Below are positions 1 through 5,435 of a DNA stretch of 5,435 bases, in pieces. Position 1 is the stretch's first letter, and each line of letters opens with the position of its first letter. The translations under genes and the position numbers were made by a program. A model generated the notes under the pieces. It had not been told where the DNA came from. It did not search any database and was given only the letters and a program-made list of their open reading frames with translations. Origin of the DNA: Bacteroidales bacterium (GTDB lineage: Bacteria; Bacteroidota; Bacteroidia; Bacteroidales; UBA932). Location of the stretch: the NCBI GenBank assembly GCA_017478685.1, contig JAFVDC010000045.1:1-5435 (forward strand), in the 5' to 3' direction.

Positions 1-320
1 TGAAGAAGCAGCACGCGGAGACTCTTCGTCAGCGCGCTCACAAAGAGGCCAAGCTTGTGGCAGATGCAGAAGCTCTTGCTGCAACTGTAAACGCACAGGT
101 ACTTGAGGTTAAGGTGAAGGTCTCCGAGAGCGGCAAGCTCTACGGCAGCGTTACCACAATGGACCTCGCCGAGGCTCTCGCAGCCAAGGGGCTCAACATT
201 GACAAGAAGGACATCACTATCCTCGCCGGTGAGGTGAAGGAAGTTGGTGAGTATGAAGCTTCCGTGAAGCTCTACAAAGCCATCAAGGGTACCTTCAAAT
301 TCAATGTAGTTGCGGAATAA
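1..320 (+). CDS. rplI: 50S ribosomal protein L9, C-terminal part (5' end outside window)
   Basis: L9 is a structural protein of the large ribosomal subunit that binds 23S rRNA through its N-terminal domain and projects a second domain on a long helix. The reading frame is open from the left edge, giving 105 visible residues of a protein usually near 150. What is seen is the end of the charged connecting helix (residues like KKQHAETLRQRAHKEAK), then the C-terminal domain with the family signature SGKLYGSVT, a DKKDI segment and a VKEVGEYEASVKLY strand pair, ending in VVAE. The GTG at 57 is an internal Val codon, not the start, because the frame and the L9 similarity continue upstream. The rRNA-binding N-terminal domain and the promoter lie off-window, normally after rpsF and rpsR. 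It is followed after 15 nt by a hairpin terminator and converges on the lipoprotein operon. Identification is firm. Confidence 0.96.
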   Translation, partial: KKQHAETLRQRAHKEAKLVADAEALAATVNAQVLEVKVKVSESGKLYGSVTTMDLAEALAAKGLNIDKKDITILAGEVKEVGEYEASVKLYKAIKGTFKFNVVAE

Positions 321-335
321 TCTGCAACAATAAGT

Positions 336-371
336 AAAAAAAAGTCTGACACTTCGGTGCCAGACTTTTTT
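336..371. terminator. Bidirectional intrinsic terminator between convergent rplI and PCMD lipoprotein gene
   Basis: The arms pair 338-352 with 357-371 around a TTCG loop (353-356) closed by C-G, i.e. the extra-stable cUUCGg tetraloop in the plus-strand RNA. The plus-strand transcript has one A x C mismatch (349/360) and six U (366-371). In the minus-strand transcript the same position becomes a G-U wobble, so the stem is fully paired, and it is followed by eight U (complement of 336-343). It can therefore stop transcription from both sides. The TAA stop of the minus-strand gene (370-372) lies in the base of the stem. Confidence 0.92.
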
Positions 372-1956
372 AGTCATATAGGAACTTGAATTCATCTATC
401 CAGAGGGTGGAGCCGCGGCCGCCGGTGAAGTAGTCTCCTAGGGCGCTGGAGGAGGCAACCACCACAACCCATTTGGGAGTGCGGTTGGAGCGGTACTCCA
501 ACGGGAGTTCAAAATGCACGAAGCCGTCGGTTTTCTCCGAGAGGGAATATCTGCCGTATGCAATGATGGCTGGATCGGCCTCAAAGTCCACAAACTTTCC
601 GGATGCACTCAGGACGTGGAACTGGCTGTCCCAGTCGGTGAGGATGACAATAATGTGGCCGGTGTCGTTCTGGCCTTTTAAATCGGCATACTTAGGGTCT
701 GTGTCAGTTATAGGTTTTGGGGCATAGGCGGCGTAACCCTCGAGGGCCCTTGGCTTAGAGGAGAAGGGGATACCCCAGGCAAGTTCCGCCCCAAGGCCCT
801 GAAGCTTGACAAACTGGCCTGTGAAGATGCTTGCAGCGGCAAATTTCACCACGGCGTAGCTGCTTTCCAGCTTGCAGGATTTCTTCCCGTCTCCGCTCAC
901 GGCCACAAAACTTTCGTCTGGGGTGGAAATGCTTCCCGTGAATGAAGCCGTGGCTTTGTTGGCGGTATCCCAGACCTGGCTGCCTCCGCTTGGCCAGGGA
1001 TTCCACACCTTGCCGTCCTGGTGCCAGGTGTCAAAATCCATCCCGTCCAGCTGGGCGGCTTTAAGGGTGGTGAAATGGACTTCCTCGGAATATTCTCCTT
1101 CCATGCCAAGGCGGCAGACATACTCTGTTTCGGGTTCAAGGCCTTCCACCTTGGCTGTGACGCCTACGCCGGCAACTGTAATGTCCGTTACCTTTGTCCA
1201 GTCATCGGCCCCCACTTTCTTGTACTCAAGCGAAAGGCCGCCGGCATCGCCTTCAACAGTGCCCCTTATCTTGGCCGAATAACAGGCGGGATCAACTTCC
1301 GTAATTATTGTGGCCAGCTTTATCTGAAGAGCCTTGAGGTGCCAGGTTATCACATCTTCCATATACTCAACCTCAAAGGTTCTTTCCATTACGCAGTCAA
1401 GTACCATCGGGAAGGAGACTGCCCTCGTTTCAAGGGTGAGGTGCTGGGTGCTGCTTTCGTATCCGGTGGTGGACAAGACCCTGGATCCCTTTGCCTCCAG
1501 TTTCATATCCTCGAAGTTCACCTTTGACAGGGGCTGGATTTCGCTCAGATAAATGAAAACCGTCTTGGTCTCAAGGTTGAAACGGGCATCTTGAATCTGG
1601 TTGTCGCAGTGCACGTAACGCTCGATCTCCTGACTCGCTTCAATGTGCCAGGGATATTCCTGGTAGGTTTTAACGGTTACATCCAGGGGGAGTGACAGGT
1701 CAATGTAATCGGCCTCAAGCTCCTCACAGGACGCGCCTTCAGACAATGTGCACGTATATTTGAGGTGGGAAGGATTGGCGGTTTCTTCCAGTTCTATTGA
1801 CACCTTCCTGGCTTCCTGGTCTATACGCACTGATTTTGCTCCTTCAACTTCAATGGCCATGATATCTCCCCTCACGATGGGATAATCCAGGTCATTGGGA
1901 AAGGTGCAGGCCCATACGCAAAGGACCGTCAGTATAACTCCAAACGCTCTTTGCAT
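370..1956 (-). CDS. PCMD-domain lipoprotein with two N-terminal beta repeats and FN3 domain (528 aa)
   Basis: Predicted outer-membrane lipoprotein. The chosen start (ATG at 1956) gives a short signal peptide, MQRAFGVILTVLCVWAC, with lipidated Cys17; the Trp at -2 is unusual. A start at 1992 would add 12 residues before the signal and overlap the upstream gene by 35 nt, so it is rejected. Domains in order: two related beta-rich repeats (about 33-110 and 116-210), each ending in a Trp-His strand (PWHIEAS and TWHLKAL); an FN3-like domain (about 213-297, with GLEPETEYV); and PCMD (about 303-528), recognised by DFDTWHQDGKVWNPW, VWDTAN, SSKPRALEGY, LTDW, LEYRSNRTP and GDYFTGGRGSTLWIDEF. PCMD is a beta-sandwich family of Bacteroidota, named putative carbohydrate metabolism, without proven activity. 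The start lies one base after the beta-barrel stop, so translation is probably coupled. It is paralogous to the 715-aa protein over FN3-PCMD. Seven cysteines besides the lipid Cys; C225 and C281 may pair within FN3. Domain calls are strong, function is inferred. Confidence 0.88.
   Translation of the reverse strand: MQRAFGVILTVLCVWACTFPNDLDYPIVRGDIMAIEVEGAKSVRIDQEARKVSIELEETANPSHLKYTCTLSEGASCEELEADYIDLSLPLDVTVKTYQEYPWHIEASQEIERYVHCDNQIQDARFNLETKTVFIYLSEIQPLSKVNFEDMKLEAKGSRVLSTTGYESSTQHLTLETRAVSFPMVLDCVMERTFEVEYMEDVITWHLKALQIKLATIITEVDPACYSAKIRGTVEGDAGGLSLEYKKVGADDWTKVTDITVAGVGVTAKVEGLEPETEYVCRLGMEGEYSEEVHFTTLKAAQLDGMDFDTWHQDGKVWNPWPSGGSQVWDTANKATASFTGSISTPDESFVAVSGDGKKSCKLESSYAVVKFAAASIFTGQFVKLQGLGAELAWGIPFSSKPRALEGYAAYAPKPITDTDPKYADLKGQNDTGHIIVILTDWDSQFHVLSASGKFVDFEADPAIIAYGRYSLSEKTDGFVHFELPLEYRSNRTPKWVVVVASSSALGDYFTGGRGSTLWIDEFKFLYD
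419..438. repeat. 20-bp exact match shared by the two PCMD genes (copy 1)
   Basis: These 20 bases recur identically at 2816-2835. They encode part of the conserved GDYFTGG loop near the end of both PCMD domains. The surrounding bases differ, so this is conserved coding sequence between paralogues, not a mobile repeat. Confidence 0.6.
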
Positions 1957-1960
1957 GCTA
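1954..1960 (-). promoter_or_regulatory. TAG-C-ATG stop-start junction (translational coupling)
   Basis: The beta-barrel stop TAG (1960-1958) is separated by one base from the ATG (1956-1954) of the 528-aa PCMD lipoprotein. This junction decides the start: it places the signal peptide exactly at the N terminus. The bases upstream contain no good Shine-Dalgarno sequence, which again favours reinitiation. Confidence 0.65.
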
Positions 1961-2716
1961 CAGATAGAAATGTGCCCCAAAGCGGATGGCAAGGAGGTCT
2001 ATGTTGAATCCTGCATCCCATCCGCTGTTTACTGTATCCTTTACCTGGTTTTCATTTTGCCTGAGCTGTTTCCAGGTAATGTCCATAAGGCCTACGGACA
2101 CTTCAAAATCAAAGTTTTCGTGTACGAAGAAGCAGATTCCCGGGTCCAGCCTCAGCGCTATTTTCCAGCGGCTGTTGTAGGTGCCCTGCTTGAGGTCTTC
2201 CTCGGTGATGCCGTAGAACATGCTCTGCTCGTAACCGCCGTTGAAACTGCCTTCCACGAACCATCCAAAGATTTTGCTTCCCATAAAGGGTACGTAACAT
2301 CTTGCGCCAAGGGCAAGTTCATAGCTCTGCCTCTTGAAATGCTGGTTCTGGATATCTATTCCAAGGTCATCGGAAAGGGAGAGGGCTGCCCTGTCAAGAT
2401 TCACCCCCAGGTTTGAGTAGTTGAACCTTGCAATTACGCTCCAGTTGTCCTTGAAGAAGTATTCTGCGCTGGGGGAGAAGCCTCCAAGCGAATAGTCTCC
2501 CCTGATGCCGTTTATATGGTTTCCAATTATGGTGAATCCGGTGTCTTCTCCAACCTTGTACTGCCGGTAGCTGGCACTTATTCCGCCACCGAAGCTGCCG
2601 GCGGGTATGAATATCTTGTTTCGGCCTTCGAAGCCTCTGCTAAAAGGCTCCCTGGCCTCTCCCGCCACGTGGCAGAAGAGGCCCAGAAAGCAAAGAATCA
2701 GGTATTTATTTTTCAT
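1958..2716 (-). CDS. Outer-membrane beta-barrel protein (252 aa)
   Basis: Small predicted beta-barrel of the outer membrane. An N-terminal signal peptide is visible (MKNK, then a hydrophobic stretch YLILCFLGLFCHVA), probably cleaved near AGEA at residue 21; C15 does not sit in a good lipobox. The mature part begins with SRGFEGRNKIFIPAGSF, an opening often seen in Bacteroidota barrels, followed by alternating polar/aromatic strands with Gly-rich turns (GGGISASYRQY, FSPSAEYFF, WSVIARFNYS, YELALGARCYV, GWFVEGSFNGGYE, KIALRLDPGI, FDFEVSVGL). It ends in a final strand, AIRFGAHFYL, consistent with a terminal hydrophobic insertion signal, although the last residue is Leu. The length would suit an 8- or 10-strand barrel. 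Its ATG shares one base with the stop of the 715-aa lipoprotein gene (TAATG), and its own stop is one base before the next lipoprotein. Tight linkage suggests it partners the PCMD lipoproteins. No specific transport function is recognisable; not SusC-like, as it lacks plug and TonB box. Confidence 0.85.
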   Translation of the reverse strand: MKNKYLILCFLGLFCHVAGEAREPFSRGFEGRNKIFIPAGSFGGGISASYRQYKVGEDTGFTIIGNHINGIRGDYSLGGFSPSAEYFFKDNWSVIARFNYSNLGVNLDRAALSLSDDLGIDIQNQHFKRQSYELALGARCYVPFMGSKIFGWFVEGSFNGGYEQSMFYGITEEDLKQGTYNSRWKIALRLDPGICFFVHENFDFEVSVGLMDITWKQLRQNENQVKDTVNSGWDAGFNIDLLAIRFGAHFYL

Positions 2717-2718
2717 TA
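2714..2718 (-). promoter_or_regulatory. TAATG stop-start overlap (translational coupling)
   Basis: The TAA stop of the 715-aa lipoprotein (2718-2716) and the ATG of the beta-barrel (2716-2714) share one A. No clear Shine-Dalgarno motif sits at a normal distance upstream, so the barrel is probably translated by ribosomes finishing the lipoprotein. The overlap is seen directly; the mechanism is inferred. Confidence 0.7.
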
Positions 2719-4863
2719 CAGGTTACGGTATCCCACCAGGGTCCTCTCATCTTCGGTAAGCTTCCCGGCGTCAAAGATGAGGGAGAACTCATCTATCCAA
2801 AGCGTGGAACCCACACCGCCGGTGAAGTAGTCTCCGAGACGTGAGGCCGCGCCCACAATCACTATGTAGCTTGGCGTGCGGTTGTCGCGGTACTGGAGGG
2901 GGAGAGTGAACTCCACATACTGGCTGTTGGTTACGTTGGAGGTAAGGTCACCCATAGCGATGATTGAAGGGTCGTCATCCTGCAGGAACACCTTGTTGGA
3001 GGTGTTGATGCGGAACTTGGATGTCCAGTCCGTAAGGTAGATTTTGATGGAATTGGAGTCCATCTCACCCTTCTTGCCGGTGTACGGGTCTTTTGCCATG
3101 TCAATTGCCACCGGATTGTACTTGTAGTATCCGTGGAGTGCCACAGGGCGTGAGGTGTACTGGTATCCCCAGTCCAGCTCTGCGCCAAGGCCGGCTACTT
3201 TCACAAAGTCTCCGATATAGATGTTTCCGGCGGCCATCAGGCCCAGAACCTTGGCACTTTCCATCCTTACGGCCTTTCCCCTTACGACGTCTGAAGTTTC
3301 AGGCGTCGTGGGATATTTGCCCACGGTGGCTGTACCTCCGTTTGCGGTGTCCCAGATACGTGTGGCCGATGAAGCACCAGGATACCAGGCGTTTCCGTCC
3401 TGATACCAGTCGTCGAAGTTGATGTTGGGGACATCCTGGGCCGCGGCGGTAGTGAAACTCACTTCACGCGTATCCGCGTCTTTGGTGGAAATGACGCGGT
3501 AGACATAGGCTGTGGATGCTTCCAGGCCATAGAGTTCTGCAGTGAGGGTAGACTTGGTCTCATCCAGCGAAATGCTGCCGTCAAATGTGCTCCAATCAGA
3601 GTCGGTAGCCTTGCGGTATTGTATTGACAGGCCGTCGGGACGGGCGTCAGTGTAGTATTTTACACGGAGAATTGCAAACTGTGCCCAGGGCGTTGCAGTA
3701 GTAGCCTCGGCATCTACGGCCGATGCCACGCGGAAGTTGAGCGTAAGGTCACAGTAGTGATTCTTGATGTCTACTACACTCACCCCTATGGAGTAATTGC
3801 CAAGTTCAAGCTCGCTGAGGAAGTCTCCGAAGTTTACGCTGGTCTCCTGCGTGCCATAGGCAACGGAAGAGGCTGTTACTCCGGCTGTGGTCAGGGCTTC
3901 CAGCGTAGAGGCCGATGCTTCCACAAGTGAACTGTGCTGGGGAAGACCGGCAGAGAGGAGGGATGCGTCACTGTGGCTGATAGTGAGTGATTTCATACCC
4001 TGTGGGGCACTGAAATTCACAATGCAGTCTCCAGCGTTTTTCCTCTGGACGGAGATCTCACCGGTGATTTCGAATCCTTCGCCGGTGATGTTGGGAAGCC
4101 CTGCGTTGTCAAAGTCAAGAACCAGGTTGTAGTCCTTTTCGTTGACGCTGTCATCCACTGTGACAACTATGTTGGCTGCACCCTTGGAAACCTGCTCTTC
4201 CTGGATGGTGAAGCGCAGCTGGTAGTGCTGGCGGGCTTTTACGTTCTCAATCAGAACCGGGCCCACGCGGTAGACGCTGCCGGCCGTATTGACCATCCTG
4301 AGCTCCCAATCCAGGGAAGTGGCCACAAAGTAGGCCTCACTGTCAAGGTTCCCGCTGTTGGAGGAGAATACCAGCGCGTCTCCGTTCTCATTGGAAACGG
4401 TTACGCGGTATTCTGAGAAGAAATCCGCCGTACGTTCATCAAACAGCACGGTTACCATAGTGTTTGCAAGAGAAGCGGTGATATTTGCCTCATTCACCTG
4501 TTCGGGCTTGATGAGAATCTCCGTTTCTCCCTCGTAGCGGGGGCTGTTCCAGGAAGCGGGTGTATCCGGGCCGGAATATGCTCGCACTTTGTATCGGCCC
4601 GTAGAGAGTTCCAGAGGAGTGGCTGACAAAGTCCGGTAGTCTTCTACCGTTGTCACTGCTCCTGTAGAGAGCGACGTTATTTCCAGGGCGAACTGAGGGT
4701 CCGGCTCGCCGGCCTCCGCCTTCACCACGGGGGTGATGGAGACATCCTGGCTCATCCGGACCGTCAGGTACCCTTTCCCTCCTACCTGGTCCGGAATCCT
4801 GGAACAGGAGAAGAAGGGGAGCGCCATCAGCAGGAGAACAGAATATTTAAGTATCTGTTTCAT
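2716..4863 (-). CDS. DUF4493-FN3-PCMD modular lipoprotein (715 aa)
   Basis: Large predicted outer-membrane lipoprotein. The signal peptide is MKQILKYSVLLLMALPFFSC with lipidated Cys20 (FFSC lipobox). Domains in order: DUF4493 (about 29-222), with GKGYLTVRM at its start, LSTGRYKVRAYSG, SPRYEGETEI and ANTMVTVLFDE; a linker ending near DDSVNEKDYNL; an uncharacterised beta-rich domain (about 268-380) also present at the end of the upstream protein; an FN3-like domain (about 393-472, GLEASTAYVYRV); and PCMD (about 480-698), with NFDDWYQDGNAWYPG, IWDTAN, TSRPVALHGYYKY, LTDW, LQYRDNRTP and GDYFTGGVGSTLWIDEF. Residues 699-715 are a polar tail not present in the paralogue. The only mature cysteines besides Cys20, C280 and C371, lie in the first and last strands of the middle domain and may form a disulfide. 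The start follows the upstream stop by 6 nt (GGGCCT, weakly purine-rich), and the stop overlaps the barrel start. The role is probably surface binding or assembly, inferred only. Confidence 0.9.
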   Translation of the reverse strand: MKQILKYSVLLLMALPFFSCSRIPDQVGGKGYLTVRMSQDVSITPVVKAEAGEPDPQFALEITSLSTGAVTTVEDYRTLSATPLELSTGRYKVRAYSGPDTPASWNSPRYEGETEILIKPEQVNEANITASLANTMVTVLFDERTADFFSEYRVTVSNENGDALVFSSNSGNLDSEAYFVATSLDWELRMVNTAGSVYRVGPVLIENVKARQHYQLRFTIQEEQVSKGAANIVVTVDDSVNEKDYNLVLDFDNAGLPNITGEGFEITGEISVQRKNAGDCIVNFSAPQGMKSLTISHSDASLLSAGLPQHSSLVEASASTLEALTTAGVTASSVAYGTQETSVNFGDFLSELELGNYSIGVSVVDIKNHYCDLTLNFRVASAVDAEATTATPWAQFAILRVKYYTDARPDGLSIQYRKATDSDWSTFDGSISLDETKSTLTAELYGLEASTAYVYRVISTKDADTREVSFTTAAAQDVPNINFDDWYQDGNAWYPGASSATRIWDTANGGTATVGKYPTTPETSDVVRGKAVRMESAKVLGLMAAGNIYIGDFVKVAGLGAELDWGYQYTSRPVALHGYYKYNPVAIDMAKDPYTGKKGEMDSNSIKIYLTDWTSKFRINTSNKVFLQDDDPSIIAMGDLTSNVTNSQYVEFTLPLQYRDNRTPSYIVIVGAASRLGDYFTGGVGSTLWIDEFSLIFDAGKLTEDERTLVGYRNL
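2816..2835. repeat. 20-bp exact match shared by the two PCMD genes (copy 2)
   Basis: This is the second copy of the stretch at 419-438, in the same frame and the same place in the PCMD fold of the 715-aa protein. It is a possible site for recombination between the paralogues, about 2.4 kb apart in direct orientation, which would delete the barrel gene; no sign that this has happened is visible. Confidence 0.55.
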
Positions 4864-4869
4864 AGGCCC

Positions 4870-5435
4870 TTATTCTGCATAGAAAGTGATTGCCTGCTGG
4901 AGGCTCTGACCGGCGTTGTCGGTTACTTTAAGTTCAAATATATGCTCTGACCCGCTTTCAGGCTGGTATGCCAGGATCATGGGCACGAGGCTTGACAGGG
5001 AGAAGCTCACCTCTGTCTTGTCTTTGAGCTGGTCTCCAACGGGGACGCCAAGCTCGCCAAGGGCGGCAACAAGGTTTTGATTGCCGATGAGGTCCATCTC
5101 ATAAGTGTTTCCGCCTTCGTAGGTGTCATCCTCGGCCAGTCCGGCAATTACGCCTGCAAGGATTGATGAGGTGACGTTGATCCTGAAGTCTCCGATGCCT
5201 TCGGGTGCTTTGATGAGGATGTTCACATCCATCTCGCTCTTGATGGGAGTGGGAGCGAATGTGGGATTTGCTTCCCAGGACATTGTGGGAGCCGTGCTGG
5301 GTTGAGGGTCTGTGTTGCTGCCGGGATTGTCTGTGGGATCGTCGTCATCACCGGTGTGGTCTCCGCCTTCTACGGGAGTTTCGTCCCATCCGGGAACATT
5401 CACTTCTTCTTCGCGCTCGTTCACGGAAGTGTCAA
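4870..5435 (-). CDS. Probable DUF4493-type surface protein, C-terminal part (5' end outside window)
   Basis: The frame is open to the right edge, giving 187 complete visible codons. The GTG at 5424 is most likely an internal Val, because Asp-Thr-Ser codons precede it in frame and DTSVNEREEEVNV resembles DDSVNEKDYNLVL of the downstream 715-aa protein, just after its DUF4493 domain. This suggests a DUF4493 domain, and a signal peptide, off-window. Next comes an acidic, Pro/Thr/Gly-rich flexible linker (roughly 5289-5391, including DDDD) and a beta-rich domain (about 4873-5280), starting SWEANPTFAP and containing APEGIGDFRINV, TEVSFSLSSLVPMI, EHIFELKVTDNAGQ and a final AITFYAE. That domain aligns with residues 268-380 of the 715-aa protein, but here the protein ends after it, without FN3 or PCMD. 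No cysteine is present in the visible part. It is the first visible gene of the operon, 6 nt before the next start. Gene reality is strong; the DUF4493 assignment is inference from the boundary motif. Confidence 0.82.
   Translation of the reverse strand, partial: DTSVNEREEEVNVPGWDETPVEGGDHTGDDDDPTDNPGSNTDPQPSTAPTMSWEANPTFAPTPIKSEMDVNILIKAPEGIGDFRINVTSSILAGVIAGLAEDDTYEGGNTYEMDLIGNQNLVAALGELGVPVGDQLKDKTEVSFSLSSLVPMILAYQPESGSEHIFELKVTDNAGQSLQQAITFYAE

Noticed and set aside
57..320. GTG at 57 as the start of a short plus-strand gene
   Set aside because: The frame is open to the left edge and the residues before it match the L9 connecting helix; this is internal to rplI.
1021..1527. 168-codon plus-strand open frame
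   Set aside because: It lies wholly antisense to the FN3 and repeat region of the 528-aa lipoprotein; composition is that of a shadow frame.
1755..1762. TATATTTG on the plus strand as a -7 promoter box
   Set aside because: No -33 TTTG upstream and it would drive only antisense RNA through a real gene.
370..1992. Upstream ATG (1992) as start of the PCMD lipoprotein
   Set aside because: It would put 12 residues before the signal peptide and overlap the barrel gene by 35 nt; ATG at 1956 gives a canonical N terminus.
1895..2416. 173-codon plus-strand open frame
   Set aside because: Antisense to the beta-barrel and the start of the PCMD lipoprotein; its product has no recognisable domain, while the minus-strand frames have clear signal peptides and domains.
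370..2835. Type IX secretion C-terminal sorting domain at the end of the PCMD proteins
   Set aside because: The ends match PCMD itself (GSTLWIDEF...) and both proteins have lipoprotein signals; no sorting-domain motifs seen.
1958..4863. SusC/SusD-like polysaccharide utilisation pair
   Set aside because: The barrel is only 252 aa with no plug or TonB box, and the 715-aa lipoprotein lacks the SusD helical fold features.
4935..4942. TATATTTG on the minus strand, matching the Bacteroides -7 box TAnnTTTG, 72 nt before the 715-aa gene
   Set aside because: Lies inside coding sequence and has no TTTG at the -33 spacing; likely chance.

Overview
The window looks like a chromosomal segment of a Bacteroidales bacterium, probably host- or gut-associated. 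The evidence is a Bacteroidota-type set of surface lipoproteins (DUF4493 and PCMD domains, families largely confined to this phylum), an outer-membrane beta-barrel of the same flavour, and weak or absent Shine-Dalgarno sequences before the genes. Genus cannot be fixed from this sequence.

Layout. Positions 1-320 (+) hold the C-terminal two thirds of ribosomal protein L9 (rplI), the usual last gene of an rpsF-rpsR-rplI operon. It converges on a minus-strand operon filling the rest of the window. Between them lies one compact hairpin (336-371) with a T-run on each strand, so it can terminate transcription from both sides; it even overlaps the stop codon of the last minus-strand gene. Reading the minus strand from the right edge there are four genes: (1) the 3' part of a secreted or surface protein whose visible start resembles the end of a DUF4493 domain (4870-5435, partial); (2) a 715-aa lipoprotein with DUF4493, an uncharacterised beta-rich domain, an FN3-like domain and a PCMD domain (2716-4863); (3) a 252-aa outer-membrane beta-barrel (1958-2716); (4) a 528-aa lipoprotein with two N-terminal beta repeats, FN3 and PCMD (370-1956).

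The four genes are packed with gaps of 6 nt, -1 nt (TAATG) and +1 nt (TAG-C-ATG), so they are almost certainly co-transcribed and translationally coupled. The promoter must lie right of the window. The working model is a multi-component outer-membrane assembly: one barrel, co-produced with two or three modular lipoproteins built from a shared stock of beta-sandwich modules ending in PCMD. PCMD is named 'putative carbohydrate metabolism domain', so glycan or surface binding is the leading but untested guess. There is no SusC/SusD pair, glycosidase, regulator, mobile element, RNA gene or CRISPR array in view, and no intergenic stretch longer than about 50 bases.
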